Source: Leguminivora glycinivorella (Eukaryota > Arthropoda > Insecta > Lepidoptera > Tortricidae). Taken from it: 64,000 nucleotides of DNA. Under the pieces are notes generated by a model. The model was not told the origin of the DNA. It saw only the letters and a list, made by a program, of their open reading frames with translations, and did no database searches. Both the position numbers and the translations under genes were made by a program. Numbering within the stretch: position 1 is the first letter of the stretch; each line of letters starts with the position of its first letter. The DNA lies in the NCBI RefSeq assembly GCF_023078275.1, contig NC_062971.1, forward strand, positions 7,254,001 to 7,318,000. The letters are read 5' to 3'. Positions 54,130 to 64,000 of this stretch are shown piece by piece.

Positions 54130-54833
54130 AGATCCTTCAGCTATTCAGGAGCTTCTCGACCATCTCCACGTATCGGATGATGAGGCTCATGGGTAGCTCT
54201 CTGATGTCCTTTGGTACAAGGTAGCCTGCTCCAAAGTTCTTCATTCTTTGTCTGGCGAGGGCATGACATTCACACATTAGATGTCTGATGGTCTCTTCCT
54301 CTTCGCCGCACATGCGACAAGGAATTTTGGCCAAGATGGGACACGCTGACTACACAGTCAGCGTGTCCCTTCTTGGCCAAAATTCCTTTGAGCCCGTAAT
54401 GGCCTGTGAACACTCCCGTTATAATTTGGAGTTGTCTTTTGCCTAGCTTTCCTAACTTTTTGCTCCATCCAGATTCAACCCTCCGCATAAAGAGCTTTGA
54501 ATGCTTCAGACCTAGCAGGGCATCCCACTCTTTTTGGTGATTAGCCTTTGCTTGGTCTTTCATAGCCGTTTTAATGGTTCCTTCAGATCTGTGAAGTTGT
54601 CTACAGATCTGGCCTGGCCTTGGCAAGTTCATCAGCATTTTCATTGCCAATGAAGCCTTCGTACGCCGGTATCCATACCAGTTGCACCTTGTTTTGCCTT
54701 CCAAGCTTGTTAAGAGCTTGGATGCCGTTTAATACCAGTCTAGAGTCAACTCTGGGCGATGTGAAGGCTTTGAGTGCCGCCTGACTGTCGCTGAGTATAT
54801 AGATATTCTTTCCTTGGGTTTGTCTAACTATAT
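54130..54833 (-). pseudogene. LINE RNase H / Cys-His C-terminal fragment, frameshifted
   Basis: Three overlapping minus-strand frames together resemble the end of an RNase H-bearing LINE ORF2: 'YILSDSQAALKAF' and 'GNENADELAK' (54601-54894), a basic middle (54270-54704), then 'CRMCGEEEETIRHLMCEC', a CCHC-type motif (54137-54334). Frame changes break it, and a 33-bp palindrome ('gggacacgctgactacac') lies at 54337-54369. Confidence 0.7.
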
Positions 54834-55245
54834 TCTTACTAGCTTTTACCCGCGGCTTCGCCCGCGTAATAAAAGTATTCATTAAGATTTTCATTTGGAT
54901 CCGTAGGGACCGTAGGTTTCTCTGTAGGTATATTCATCTGCGATTATTTCGATTGCACATAATACTTTTGCTTGCAATGATTGTAGAAATATTACACATC
55001 GACCACAGCGTAGGTAATTCTATATACGCTGGGGAAACCTTTATAAACATCCCACATAGCCCGTATTTCGACACTATGATCGGTGGATAAAAAGTACTTT
55101 TTTCTATTATCCCTTACAATTTTTTACATTTTGCTTATACTTATCGCAAACGTAATGTTCAAGCAAGCAAACAACGATCGTCTTAGAGCACTTTGATTGT
55201 AAGAGACCGCCGACCGATTATCCGTATCCCTCTAACGATACCCAT

Positions 55246-55384
55246 ATTATCCGTATCCGTATCCGTATCGCTATCGCTAACGCTATCGTTATCGCTATCC
55301 CTATCCCTATCGCTATCCCTATCGCTATCCCTATCGCTTTCCCTATCGCTATCCCTATCGCTATCCCTATCCCTATCCCTTATC
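55246..55384. repeat. hexamer satellite, (TATCCC/TATCGC)n
   Basis: About 23 copies of a 6-bp unit. The Asp-Arg-Asp-Ser reading frame on the minus strand is a by-product. Confidence 0.92.
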
Positions 55385-55435
55385 AAGATGTTTAATGATA
55401 TAACACTTTAAGTTCTCGCGCTTTGTACACATATT

Positions 55436-55727
55436 TAAAGTCACATACAGGTCGAACGCGATTAATTAACATTATTTTTATCTTTTTTCCCAACGTTTCG
55501 GCCAGGTTGCACTGGCCGTGGTCGCGGAAGACTGACGTCCCAGCAAAATGTCACCGGAGATGTAAACAACACAAAACTACCCGATATTAATTTATATAAA
55601 TGTTCGGGGTAGACAAATAAATATAATCTACCCGCTTTTAGTTAATGTTTATTTCCCACCATGTTTATTTTAAAGGTAAAAATAATGTTAATTAATCGCG
55701 TTCGACCTGTATGTGACTTTAAATATA
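55436..55727. mobile_element. TIR element, 43-bp ends
   Basis: The ends 'ttaaagtcacatacaggtcg' and its exact complement continue for about 43 bp. The interior includes 'cgtttcggccaggttgcact'. Confidence 0.85.
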
Positions 55728-55941
55728 TGTTTAATGATTTCTTATCAAGTGCTAAAATATAAAGTTTCACGGTTTTTTCATTTAAAATTAAGAAATCCCA
55801 TACAAACTTTCAACCTCTTTTTCAACCCCTTCATCCCTTTTTTTCGAAATAAAAAGTAGCCTATGTTCTGTCTCAGGGTCTAAAGATTGTCTGTTCCAAA
55901 TTTCATCAAAATCGGTTGCGTGGTTTAAGCGGGAAAGAGTA

Positions 55942-55982
<41 letters not shown>

Positions 55983-57007
55983 GTTACTTTCGCATTTATA
56001 ATATTAGTATGGATGGATAGTATGGATGGATGTACACAGGTAATTATTGGGTATGTCTCGGCTTGGAAGACAGTGGCATAATTGTCCATGCTGATACTAC
56101 CACTGTAGTCACTAGTCATTTGCATAAATGCCTACGCCCGTACCAAATGCCATCTTGGACCGGATCGGATACTTAATATAAAAAGTTGAAAACTCTTTTC
56201 GTAGGCTCTAAACAAAAGCGTCCTGGTTAGGGTCTTAGAACAGGAATGAGCAAAGATATGGGTACTTGTTCAAAACAGAATAACCAAAAAAAGAGAAGCA
56301 ATTAGTCGAAGACACTTTCTATCCAGGTGTGGATCATTTTAAACCTTAGTTGCACAGTGGCTGGTACCAAAGTACCACTGGAAGGGAAGAGGTGATAAAT
56401 AAGTAAGTAAATTCTTTACTGTACCACCAACATAAAATATACCAGACATAAAATATAAAAGAATGAAGAAGGAGGAGGTACAAAGGCGAACTTATTTAAA
56501 CATTCAAATCCAAAACGCCTCAAATTGCTCGGCAGCGATTTGATGGGTTTTAGTTTCCAAGCTGATCAGTAGATCGGCTAAGATTTCAAAGTATAAGTAG
56601 TAATTAGACCGATTTTTGTGTATGCATGTAACTAAAGACTTAAAAGGAAAATGCCTTATATTTCTTAGTGAAGTGGAGGGAATTCTGGAGTACTAAATTG
56701 CCATGGAACTGATAACAGCTAAATTCGGAGTGAGGCGCTAAATTTCAATTTCAAAAAAACAAGGGACCAGGAAATCTAGGTATAAATCTCCCTTATTAAG
56801 TATGGTTTTACAGATAACTTCACGTTAGCTATTAGCAGTAATGAAAGTAGGTTGGGGTAACGTTTTCATATTAAAAAATAATACTTGAACGTTTTTCTGT
56901 TTTTTTTTAATCATCCAATTAATCGAATATTCGATAAGAACTCAGTGCGTGGGGTGAGGCATTCTGCTTACTTCTTGTTCACGAATGCTTTCTTTGTTTT
57001 GTAAATA

Positions 57008-57818
57008 CAGTGAAACCTGGATAAGTGAGACTTCAAGGGACGACAAAATTTATCTCACTTAAAGAGGTATTCCACTTATTCAGGGTCTCAGTTAGACAGG
57101 CATAATTAAATGTTTGTCTCATTTACAGAGGGTATCACTAATAGAGGCCAAAATAGAGGGTATGCCAGTTATAGAGGTGATAAATAAGGTATTTTGCATA
57201 AATAGTTATTATTAGTTGCATACTACTTAAAAGAAAAGGTCTTATATTTTATTTAAATACAGGGCTTATTTGCCCTGTATTTAAATAAAATATAAGACTA
57301 ACGTCATTGTGTCTTAAAACTTTTATAGGTACCTATATTATGAAAGTATTTTTTTAAATATTTTTATGTAAATTATTGAGATTTTAGTTTTAATTACTTA
57401 CAAATAACCAAGAAAACCCTTAAACTCATCTGAACACAAAAAGGATCAATAGCGTAATTTAAAGATAGGCTAAGAATTATTAAAAATATGGAAGTAGGTT
57501 TTCAATGAAGTCCAAGTTACAGAGGTCATAGCTTGACTGTGTCTCAGATACAGAGGTAAATTTTTATAAAATTCTTAACAAACAATTAAGTTCACATACA
57601 TTTCAAATATAGTCTCAGTAACAGAGGTAAAATATACACTCTGTTTCACTAATAGAGGGAAATGTGACTATAAAATCGAAAAGACTAATCTCACTTATAG
57701 AGGTCTGTTTTGTCTCACTAATAGAGGTAAATCGGTGCGAAAGTGTCGGGACCACACCTTGGGTCCCAACTAAAGAGGTTTCTCACTTATCCAGGTCCCA
57801 CTTAACCAGGTTTCACTG
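57008..57818. mobile_element. pogo-like MITE, 811 bp
   Basis: The ends 'cagtgaaacctggataagtg' and 'cacttaaccaggtttcactg' are inverted between TA dinucleotides. The interior holds about ten spaced copies of a 'cactnatagaggt'-like word that resembles the terminus. No transposase is present. Confidence 0.8.
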
Positions 57819-58142
57819 TATTAGTTTGATTTTGAAGATAAATAGGTGTTAACTTGTTAGCAATAACATTATCCGTATTAAGAATTGATCGAAATTGGTT
57901 CAAGTGACGTCTACCTATTAAATATATCACTTATAAATAAAAAATAATGTTTATAGAAATTATCCGTTTATCCGGATAATTTCACTTAGATTATTCGAAT
58001 ATTTTCGGATAAAAATATTGGCGGATATTCAAATAATTCGGATATTCGAATATCCGGATTGCAAACCCTAGATCCAACCTTCCCTTAAAGTTAACGGAAA
58101 TCTATAAAGGAAGGTAAAATTCAAGTAACAAGTACACAATCA

Positions 58143-59102
58143 TTATAAATACTTCTTCTCTTTAATAACAATCAAGTTGCATAATCTTCGTAGTTTTCTA
58201 ATCACATATACGACAGGGACCGTAACCACCATCATCAGTGCTAAAGCGTCCAAGTACATCTTCTGGTACCAGGGCAGCATGAGCGCGGGGGAGCGCAGAT
58301 GCGGCGCGCCGCGCGTGCGCACCACGTGCTCCACCCAGTGCACCAACTTCGCGCCCGGCGACACCGGCCGGTCGTGGTACATCTGGGATAATTCTTTTGC
58401 TCGTTCACTGTACCTGAAATTAGTCAGCAGCGTATCCTGAACTTGATCATCTGGGTCAGGTCAGACTGCTACATGCCAAAGCAGCAGCGGCAAACGAGAT
58501 AGAATAGAAAATATAAATAATTTATTCGACAACACGAACACAGTTGAGAAAGATTATACGTGGAGCAAAGGAAGGCCAGGATATTTAGTGCTAAGTATAG
58601 AAGAAGATAAAAACATAGAAAGGAGACATTACCATGAAATGGTCTCATCCCAACGTGACCCCTTTTTGGATCATGTTTTCCACTACCTACCAGCGTACCG
58701 TAGACAATACTACAAACCTTGTATCACTGGTCACCTCGTCAATAGCTTCCTTTAAATGTTTATCTAAATCGTAGCTCAATTCGACCACCTTGGCGAATCC
58801 TTTGTGCGCGGCGCTCTTACTGTTGATGTATTGGTCTCCGAACACTGGTATAGCCATGATGGGCCAAGCGCGGATCCAGCTTCGTGCCCAGGGGGGGGGG
58901 TCACGTGGTAAAGGCCCCGGCTACAGGGGGGGTCACATGGTCTATTTGTATGGCCAACCTAGGCTCCAGGGGGGGGTCATGACCCCCATGACCCCCCCCC
59001 TGGATCCGCGCATGTGATGGGCTTTCCAAAGTGAACAGATTCAGTCGTAGAGAGTAGTCCTCCATGGGTTATGAAAAGGATACAGGATACAGTTAGGGTG
59101 TG
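58143..59102 (-). pseudogene. UGT: UDP-glycosyltransferase pseudogene (two 3' exons)
   Basis: Exon 59102-58718 and exon 58413-58143 match the last two exons of the other UGTs. The last exon is intact: 'HDRPVSPGAKLVHWVEHVV', a hydrophobic anchor ('LALMMVVTVPVVYV') and a basic tail. The first has two lesions. A tandem repeat of 'tgtatcc' (about 59080-59090) adds 7 bp and shifts the frame just before the 'ITHGG' motif. A 150-bp hAT MITE (58865-59014) splits the 'FGKPIMAIP' motif and its 8-bp duplication stays in the exon. Without these the exon would be 220 nt, the family size. No upstream exons of this copy are found before 59883. Confidence 0.85.
58865..59014. mobile_element. hAT MITE inside a UGT exon
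   Basis: The ends 'caagcgcggatccag' and 'ctggatccgcgcatg' are inverted. Target duplication 'tgatgggc' lies at 58857-58864 and 59015-59022. Runs of G and C ('gggggggggg') fill the interior. Confidence 0.9.
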
Positions 59103-59194
59103 CTGCAAAAGATGATATGGTTAACAGTGCCTAATTTATAAGAAAACTAAAAAAGTCGTGTCGCATAAACTGGTACTAGACTGGAAAAAACGTA

Positions 59195-59429
59195 TATAAA
59201 CTGAAATAGATACCATACACTAAAGAACGATCAAGCCCACTGGTGGCGAAGCCGGGAATCGAACCCGGGTCTCCAGCTAACGCGTCTGACGTGATAAACT
59301 GCTACTAGGTGGTGTAGCGGTTTATCACGTCAGCCGCGTTAGCTGGAGACCCGGGTTCGATTCCCGGCTTCGCCATCAGTGGGCTTGATCGCTTTTTCTT
59401 TAGTGTATAGTATCTATTTCAGTTTATAA
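59195..59429. mobile_element. tRNA-derived palindromic element
   Basis: Two head-to-head copies of a tRNA-like sequence form the arms: 'gccgggaatcgaacccgggt' on the left, 'acccgggttcgattcccggc' on the right. Ends are 'aaactgaaatagatacc' and its complement. The B box is perfect on both strands. A one-arm copy lies at 5393-5460. Confidence 0.75.
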
Positions 59430-59853
59430 TTTATATATAGTGTTACTACTTAAAAAAACAAATCAAAAAATATTTAATAAAATAATTTGATTTGTTCCCT
59501 ACATTGAATAATTCTTACAAATAGTTTATCATTAAGGTCGATATATTTAAATCAGATACTATTTCAATCATTTCAATGTCAAAATGTGTAGATGATTGTC
59601 AATATGATCAATTCTGAATCGGCAAATATCTAATAATACTTAAGTATAACGTAGGTACTCGATTTGTAGGTTTAGCAACGCTTCTTTTTCTGTCATCGAA
59701 AGTGTTAAAAAAAAATATAATTTTGTTATTTTCTAGTAGGTATACCTATTTAAGTTTTACTATTTGCCACTACCTACTCTTATGTGTACCTAAAATCGTA
59801 AGAAGACGTTTTCTGGTAGGAATTGACAAAGAAAAAAACAGTTAAAATATTAT
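59430..59853. other. AT-rich spacer between UGT copies
   Basis: No exon of either UGT copy is found here. Nothing else is recognised. Confidence 0.4.
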
Positions 59854-59859
59854 TTTATT
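59854..59859 (-). terminator. polyadenylation signal of the distal UGT gene
   Basis: AATAAA on the minus strand lies 23 bp after the stop codon at 59883-59885. Confidence 0.6.
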
Positions 59860-59882
59860 AACTTTATAAAACAAGTAATTAC

Positions 59883-62800
59883 TTAATTAGTCTTTTTTTG
59901 CTTCTTAACAGGCGATTTAACTAGCCCTAAATTTCTTAAAACATTTTTTGCAATATCACACAACTTCTTCAATATTAATTTCACTACATACAATGCTAGG
60001 AGAACTACTGCTAGAAGATCCAGGTACATCTTCTGGTACCAGGGCAGCAGGAGCGCGGGGGAGCGCAGATGCGGCGCGCCGCGCGTGCGCACCACGTGCT
60101 CCACCCAGTGCACCAGCTCCGCGCCCGGCGCCACCGGCCGATCGTGGTACATCTGGGATAGCTCCTTCACTCTTTCTGTGTACCTAATACATACAGTGAT
60201 CATAATTAGAAAAGATTTTTTTCTACTCCCGTGTTGTTATTCGTCATTTACCGTGTCGTGCATAGATCGTTAAAACCCTACATAAAAGATGCCCGCCCCC
60301 GGCCGGCGCCCCGCGCACCCACGCATACGATATAGCTCTTACAGCATAGTTAGGTAGCCGTTAAGGGATATAGCGGGCCGCGGGGCGCCGGCCGGGGGCG
60401 GGCGGCGGCGCGGGGGAGTGCGAGCGACAGGGTGAGTGCAGAAACATTGCAGAGGACAAGTCAAAATACTTATAGGAAACAGTGCGAATTTCACGAAAGT
60501 TATTCTAGAAAACTATTCAAAACTAAGTGCATGGTCGTAGAAAAAGTATTGTATGCAACGGTGTTTAACTGAGTCAAAAAATACTCGTGTCGTCTTAATA
60601 ACAATTTTCGGCTTCGCCTCAAATTGTTACCTACGCCACTCGTCTTTTTTGACCTCCTTTAAACGCCTGTTGCATAAAATACTATATTAAGAACTAGGTT
60701 TTCATATGAACTAGGGTATGCAAACCGGTTAACCGGTTAACCGAAAACCCGGTTAACCGAGACTTTTTGGCCTCGGTTAAAAACCGGTTTTCATAGTCTG
60801 TAACCGGTTAATAACCGAAACTATATTTATTTCCCAAAATGACCAAATTAGGTTTAAAAAAGGGTAAAAAGTACGTAATTCTTCAATGTTTTGTAACAAT
60901 AAAGATTTATTTATTACTTTTCATTCACAACATTACGCACCTGCACTGAATTCCTTAAAGAAGTCATAGTATAATCATGATTTTATAATCTAACTAAACG
61001 TGAAGATTAAACAATAGTCCCGAGTCCACTCAAATATACATTTTATACAGTAGAGTCCGGTTAGTATTACGACTTCGCATATACCTAACGTCCAACCGCT
61101 TACAATAACCGAATAACGGAAGCACAGGTATTGGTTTGGTTTTCATATGTGATATTATGAAAGTACATCCGTTTATTACGACTCCGGTTTTAACGACCAA
61201 TCGCTTTTTACGAAGTAATTTTACACAAAATCCGTCAAGTCCGGTAACCGATTACAACGATGAGTGACAACATTTTTACTTGAGGAAACAAAGCTATTTC
61301 CACCCCAAGCATGGCCCCTTGTCTTGCCTACAGGTAGCAGGATGAGATTGTAGCCATGTGACTTTTTGGACCATTGTACATACATACATACATACAATCA
61401 CGCCTGCCTCCCACAAAGGGGCAGGCAGAACACACGAAACTACTAAAGCTTCAGTGCCACTCTTGGCAAATAAGGGGTTGAAAGAAAACGAAACTGGACC
61501 ATTGGACCATTGTGGTTTTAATAATTTTAACAATTGGTTCGCCTCGGGTCTAATCTTATAAGCTAAATAGAACCCACTTTTTATTTTTCGATTGCGTATA
61601 ACGTAGTTTTACTTAATAAAAAAATCTATTGTCATATTAATTACGTAAATCGAGGTTCAACGAATGAGACTATTTATTATTACGAATTACGACAGTAATT
61701 TGCCGGTGATGAGCAAGTCAAGTACGCATACTAAAACATGACATATCTTTGGTAGATCTGGCAGAAACTTTTTACGCATATATTTGATTCATATAATAGT
61801 TCTTGGCAGAAGTCACGTTTGGCAGAAACACCTTACGCAGAATATGCTTTGGCATAAATCATTTCGCAGATTTTTGTAATACCGAATCGTCTGTTGTCAT
61901 AATCTTGATGAGCATAATAGTCTTCTAGTCGAAAAATACTTTTGCAGATAATATTTGTGCATAATAATTATGCGGCATAAAGTTGCAATTTGCTATTTGA
62001 TAGTGAGTTGGATGTGTTGGGGATGCAAGATACCTATTAACACTCCTCCTCGCTTCGCTCGTCGTCGTACCTAACGGTGACTCTGGGGCAGTTTTTCTTT
62101 TTTGATAGCGCGTAATAATTCTGCTAATGTTATATTATGCCATAAGATTATTATGGTAGGTACATACAATTATGCTAAATCAAAGTCGACCAAAGTAATG
62201 TTCTGTAAAAAAATATTCTGCCAAATGTGTCTTATGCGTAGTAGTAATCATGCCAACTAAGTTTTCTGCAAAATTACCATTCTACTGAAAGTGTTTCTGC
62301 GAAACATGTTATGCGAAGTGTGTTTCGGACTAAAATTATTCTGCCAGATGAGGGTAACCCCTTATCTTTAAACCGAAATGAAATTCGTTTTGTACGACGT
62401 AATATCAGTGGTCCCTTGGGCGTCGTGATAACCGGACTCTACTGTATATTTCAAATTGTATATTGAAATAAAGGGAAAATGAAGATCTTGGTTTTCTTAC
62501 GTTAATTCCTTGTATTACTAGTGCCTCTGCTCTGGGAGCTGTAGACTTCCGCGACATGCTTAGAAAACGCACAACTGACAAATATTTAGTCACGACAGTT
62601 TTAAGCGCCACATACGCTATGGGGACTCAAGTCCTTTATGGCAACTTCTGTATTTTACAAAATTTCCAAAAAACTGGATAAAAATGATCTTCATCGTGCA
62701 AGTAATACCTGTTACGATATCATAAACAACAGAATTCTTGAAGGTAATGGTAATATTATTGCGTAGTACGGTAATTTACTAAAAATCCGCAAAACCGGTT

Positions 62801-64000
62801 AAAATTTGCATCCCCTAATATGAACCTATTTTGGGCTGTCACTAAATTGATTACATTTTAATTTAACCCACTTCCCTCCACTTTTGGAGCTAAAAAGTGT
62901 ATACCTAAGTATTAGTATTTTGAATGACAATGCAATACTATTGTAGGTTAGGTAGGTACCATTAAGATGATCTGAGTATGTAGCCAAATGCTCAAACGCT
63001 CGCGACCATATCTGTTTCGTAGTTAGGTATCTTGTGTATCTACTCTATCGCTCTTGCGCAGGTATTACGCGACAGAGCCAGACTGCATTTCTGTCGGCGT
63101 CTGGCGTCGACGATTGCATATTCGGCTACGCCGGCTGTTAATGAAAACAGAAAGTGCCCTTATAAACTCTGTGATAAAACAACGACTCCTAATTGGGTTA
63201 CAGTTTTTTGTCAGCAAATGTCGCTAGCTTCAAAAGCTTGTATACTAAAATTTTCATTTTATTTTATCTGACTGTTTTGTCCTTTACTAAAAACGCATTT
63301 TATCCACTAGGGGTTATTCATAAAGTCAAATTCCTCAATAAAGCCAGCTTCATTTCGGTCCAGACATCTCGTAATAGCCAACTTCATGGGTCCAGCCATC
63401 TCGTAAGACAGGTCGACTTTCAGTGCAAAGCCCTTGTTGACAGCCCTCTCTGCGTTGAGGTGTTGGTCAAGTCCATATGGAATCACTACTGCTGGGACCC
63501 CGAAGAAAACTGTCTCAGTAGTGGAGAGAAGACCGCCATGCGTGATGAAGACACGTAAGTTCAGATGGGCTAAAACAAAAAGTAGGTTGGTGGTTGGAAT
63601 TATTGTTTTTTTAACCTACCTATCGTGACCCACTACTTGGCAAAGGCCTCCCAGTGATTTCCATAGCTCCCGTTGTTGTGCTATTTCTGAGTCATTCACA
63701 CTCGTGAAGGCTTCAAAGTCCCACCTAAGATATAGATGCATTTGCGCACAGACTAGACGTGGCCTTGTTACTTAATTAAAAGAACAATACAATGGCGAAA
63801 TAATAAATAATAACATACCAAGAATACTGTGTTGCGGCGCCCATTTCAAAATCTGGACATTTTTAGGCAGATTCTGAAGCTGTTCTTCAAACTTCCAAAG
63901 TACAGTTTGTTTCAAAGTGCCAAACATTTTCAGAATGTCCCGTTTTAGTTCGTCGGGGAAATCTTTACTCTTGGCATTGCTGCCCATACTGAAGTAGATG
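59883..64000 (-). CDS. UGT: UDP-glycosyltransferase, 3' exons (5' part outside window)
   Basis: Exons seen: 64000-63819 (runs off the window; 'YFSMGS' edge, 'WAPQHSILG', donor gtatgt), 63569 to about 63350 ('AHLNLRVFITHGG', 'FFGVPAVVIP', 'LDQHLN'), and 60183-59883 ('HDRPVAPGAELVHWVEHVV', a hydrophobic anchor 'LLAVVLLALYVV', then a long Lys-rich tail ending 'KKQKKTN'). The last exon starts in the expected phase after a clean AG. The middle exon lacks a GT donor at the expected 220-nt border: the frame runs on to a TAG at 63307-63309 in DNA that turns into the 'cccctcactag'-family repeat. The 3.2-kb intron carries a hAT element with nested insertions. It is either a pseudogene by donor loss or uses a donor I cannot see. 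Confidence 0.7.
60291..60403. mobile_element. GC-rich palindromic MITE
   Basis: The ends 'gcccgcccccggccggcgcc' and its exact complement make arms of about 25 bp that are almost pure G+C, a sharp contrast with the AT-rich intron around them. Confidence 0.8.
61048..62444. mobile_element. pogo-like TIR element, 1.4 kb
   Basis: The ends 'cagtagagtccggttagtat' and 'gataaccggactctactg' are inverted between TA dinucleotides. The middle (about 61740-62350) is built from degenerate 'ggcagaa' / 'ttctgcc' and 'ttacgcag' words in both orientations. No transposase is recognised. Confidence 0.75.
61377..61495 (-). mobile_element. LINE 3'-end insertion with 9-bp duplication
   Basis: It belongs to the same family as 608-865, with a (TACA)n tail at its left. 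'ggaccattg' is duplicated at 61368-61376 and 61496-61504. It is nested in the pogo-like element. Confidence 0.8.
62826..63306. other. UGT intron remainder with repeat pieces
   Basis: 63040-63130 is related by inversion to 52864-53009. From about 63270 'gttttgtcctttac' and 'aaaacgcattttatccacta' match the 47681 family, cutting into the 3' side of the UGT exon. Confidence 0.5.

Larger units (their letters stand above)
54837..56018 (+). mobile_element. retroposon with nested satellite and TIR element
   Basis: Head 'actagcttttacccgcggct' at 54838 and tail (ACAG)n then 'tttataatattagtatggat' near 56014 are the two ends of the 47496 family. Between them lie a hexamer tract (55246-55384) and a TIR element (55436-55727). 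'aaaatcggttgcgtggttta' near 55908 is the usual 3' region. Confidence 0.6.
53461..58070. mobile_element. 4.6-kb hAT-bounded composite element
   Basis: The ends 'tagagtttgcattatccg' and 'cggattgcaaaccctagat'-side 'tgcaaaccctа' are inverted, with flanking 'gatccaac' at 53453-53460 and 58071-58078, an exact 8-bp duplication. Both termini hold arrays of 'attcgaata' / 'ggataat' motifs. No hAT transposase is seen. The interior is made of other insertions: a LINE RNase H piece, a retroposon, a hexamer satellite, a TIR element and a pogo-like MITE. Confidence 0.75.
60712..62817. mobile_element. 2.1-kb hAT element with nested insertions
   Basis: The ends 'tagggtatgcaaaccggtt' and 'aaatttgcatcccct' + 'a' are inverted. 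The 8-bp 'atatgaac' lies at 60704-60711 and 62818-62825. The left end is packed with 'aaccggttaaccgg' repeats. No transposase is seen. A pogo-like element (61048-62444) is nested inside. Confidence 0.85.

Noticed and set aside
55183..55386. Asp-Arg-Asp-Ser repeat frame and its sense counterpart
   Set aside because: A direct translation of a hexamer satellite.

Overview
The window looks like moth or butterfly (Lepidoptera) nuclear DNA. The evidence is AT-rich intergenic DNA, GT-AG introns, insect-type UDP-glycosyltransferase (UGT) exons, and a dense load of transposons of kinds common in Lepidoptera: hAT, PIF/Harbinger-like and pogo-like non-autonomous elements, tRNA-headed SINEs, jockey-like LINE ends, a Ty3/gypsy element and a Crypton-type recombinase. 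All exon models were built by eye from splice sites and reading phase. No search was run, so family names rest on motifs.

Layout. (1) 1-3541: the last five exons of a plus-strand UGT gene whose 5' part lies outside the window. (2) 5501-24836: one plus-strand gene with ten phase-compatible coding exons (3289 codons plus stop). Most of it is an 8.8-kb exon encoding tandem helical repeats with a cysteine-rich C-terminus. I do not recognise the protein. (3) 25-28 kb: foldback elements and two tandem THAP-like zinc-finger relics. (4) 28825-34415: a Ty3/gypsy LTR retrotransposon with near-identical LTRs but a broken pol. (5) 34.4-42.5 kb: a third possible THAP relic, a two-exon tyrosine-recombinase (Crypton-like) gene that seems to have lost catalytic residues, and many palindromic elements. 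(6) 42561-51738: an eight-exon minus-strand UGT gene, complete from signal peptide to stop but lacking the usual membrane tail. (7) 53461-58070: a 4.6-kb hAT-bounded composite with other elements nested in it. (8) 58143-64000: a two-exon UGT pseudogene, then the 3' exons of another minus-strand UGT gene that runs off the window.

Four UGT copies therefore share one exon plan, with 220-nt penultimate exons and a GC-rich last exon. They lie in two blocks of opposite orientation around the giant-repeat gene. UGTs add sugars to small lipophilic compounds in the ER lumen, so this is a detoxification-type cluster in several states of decay: one copy extending outside the window, one tail-less, one pseudogene, and one with a damaged splice site. 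The giant-repeat gene shows no visible functional link to the UGTs. It is the best candidate here for undescribed biology.
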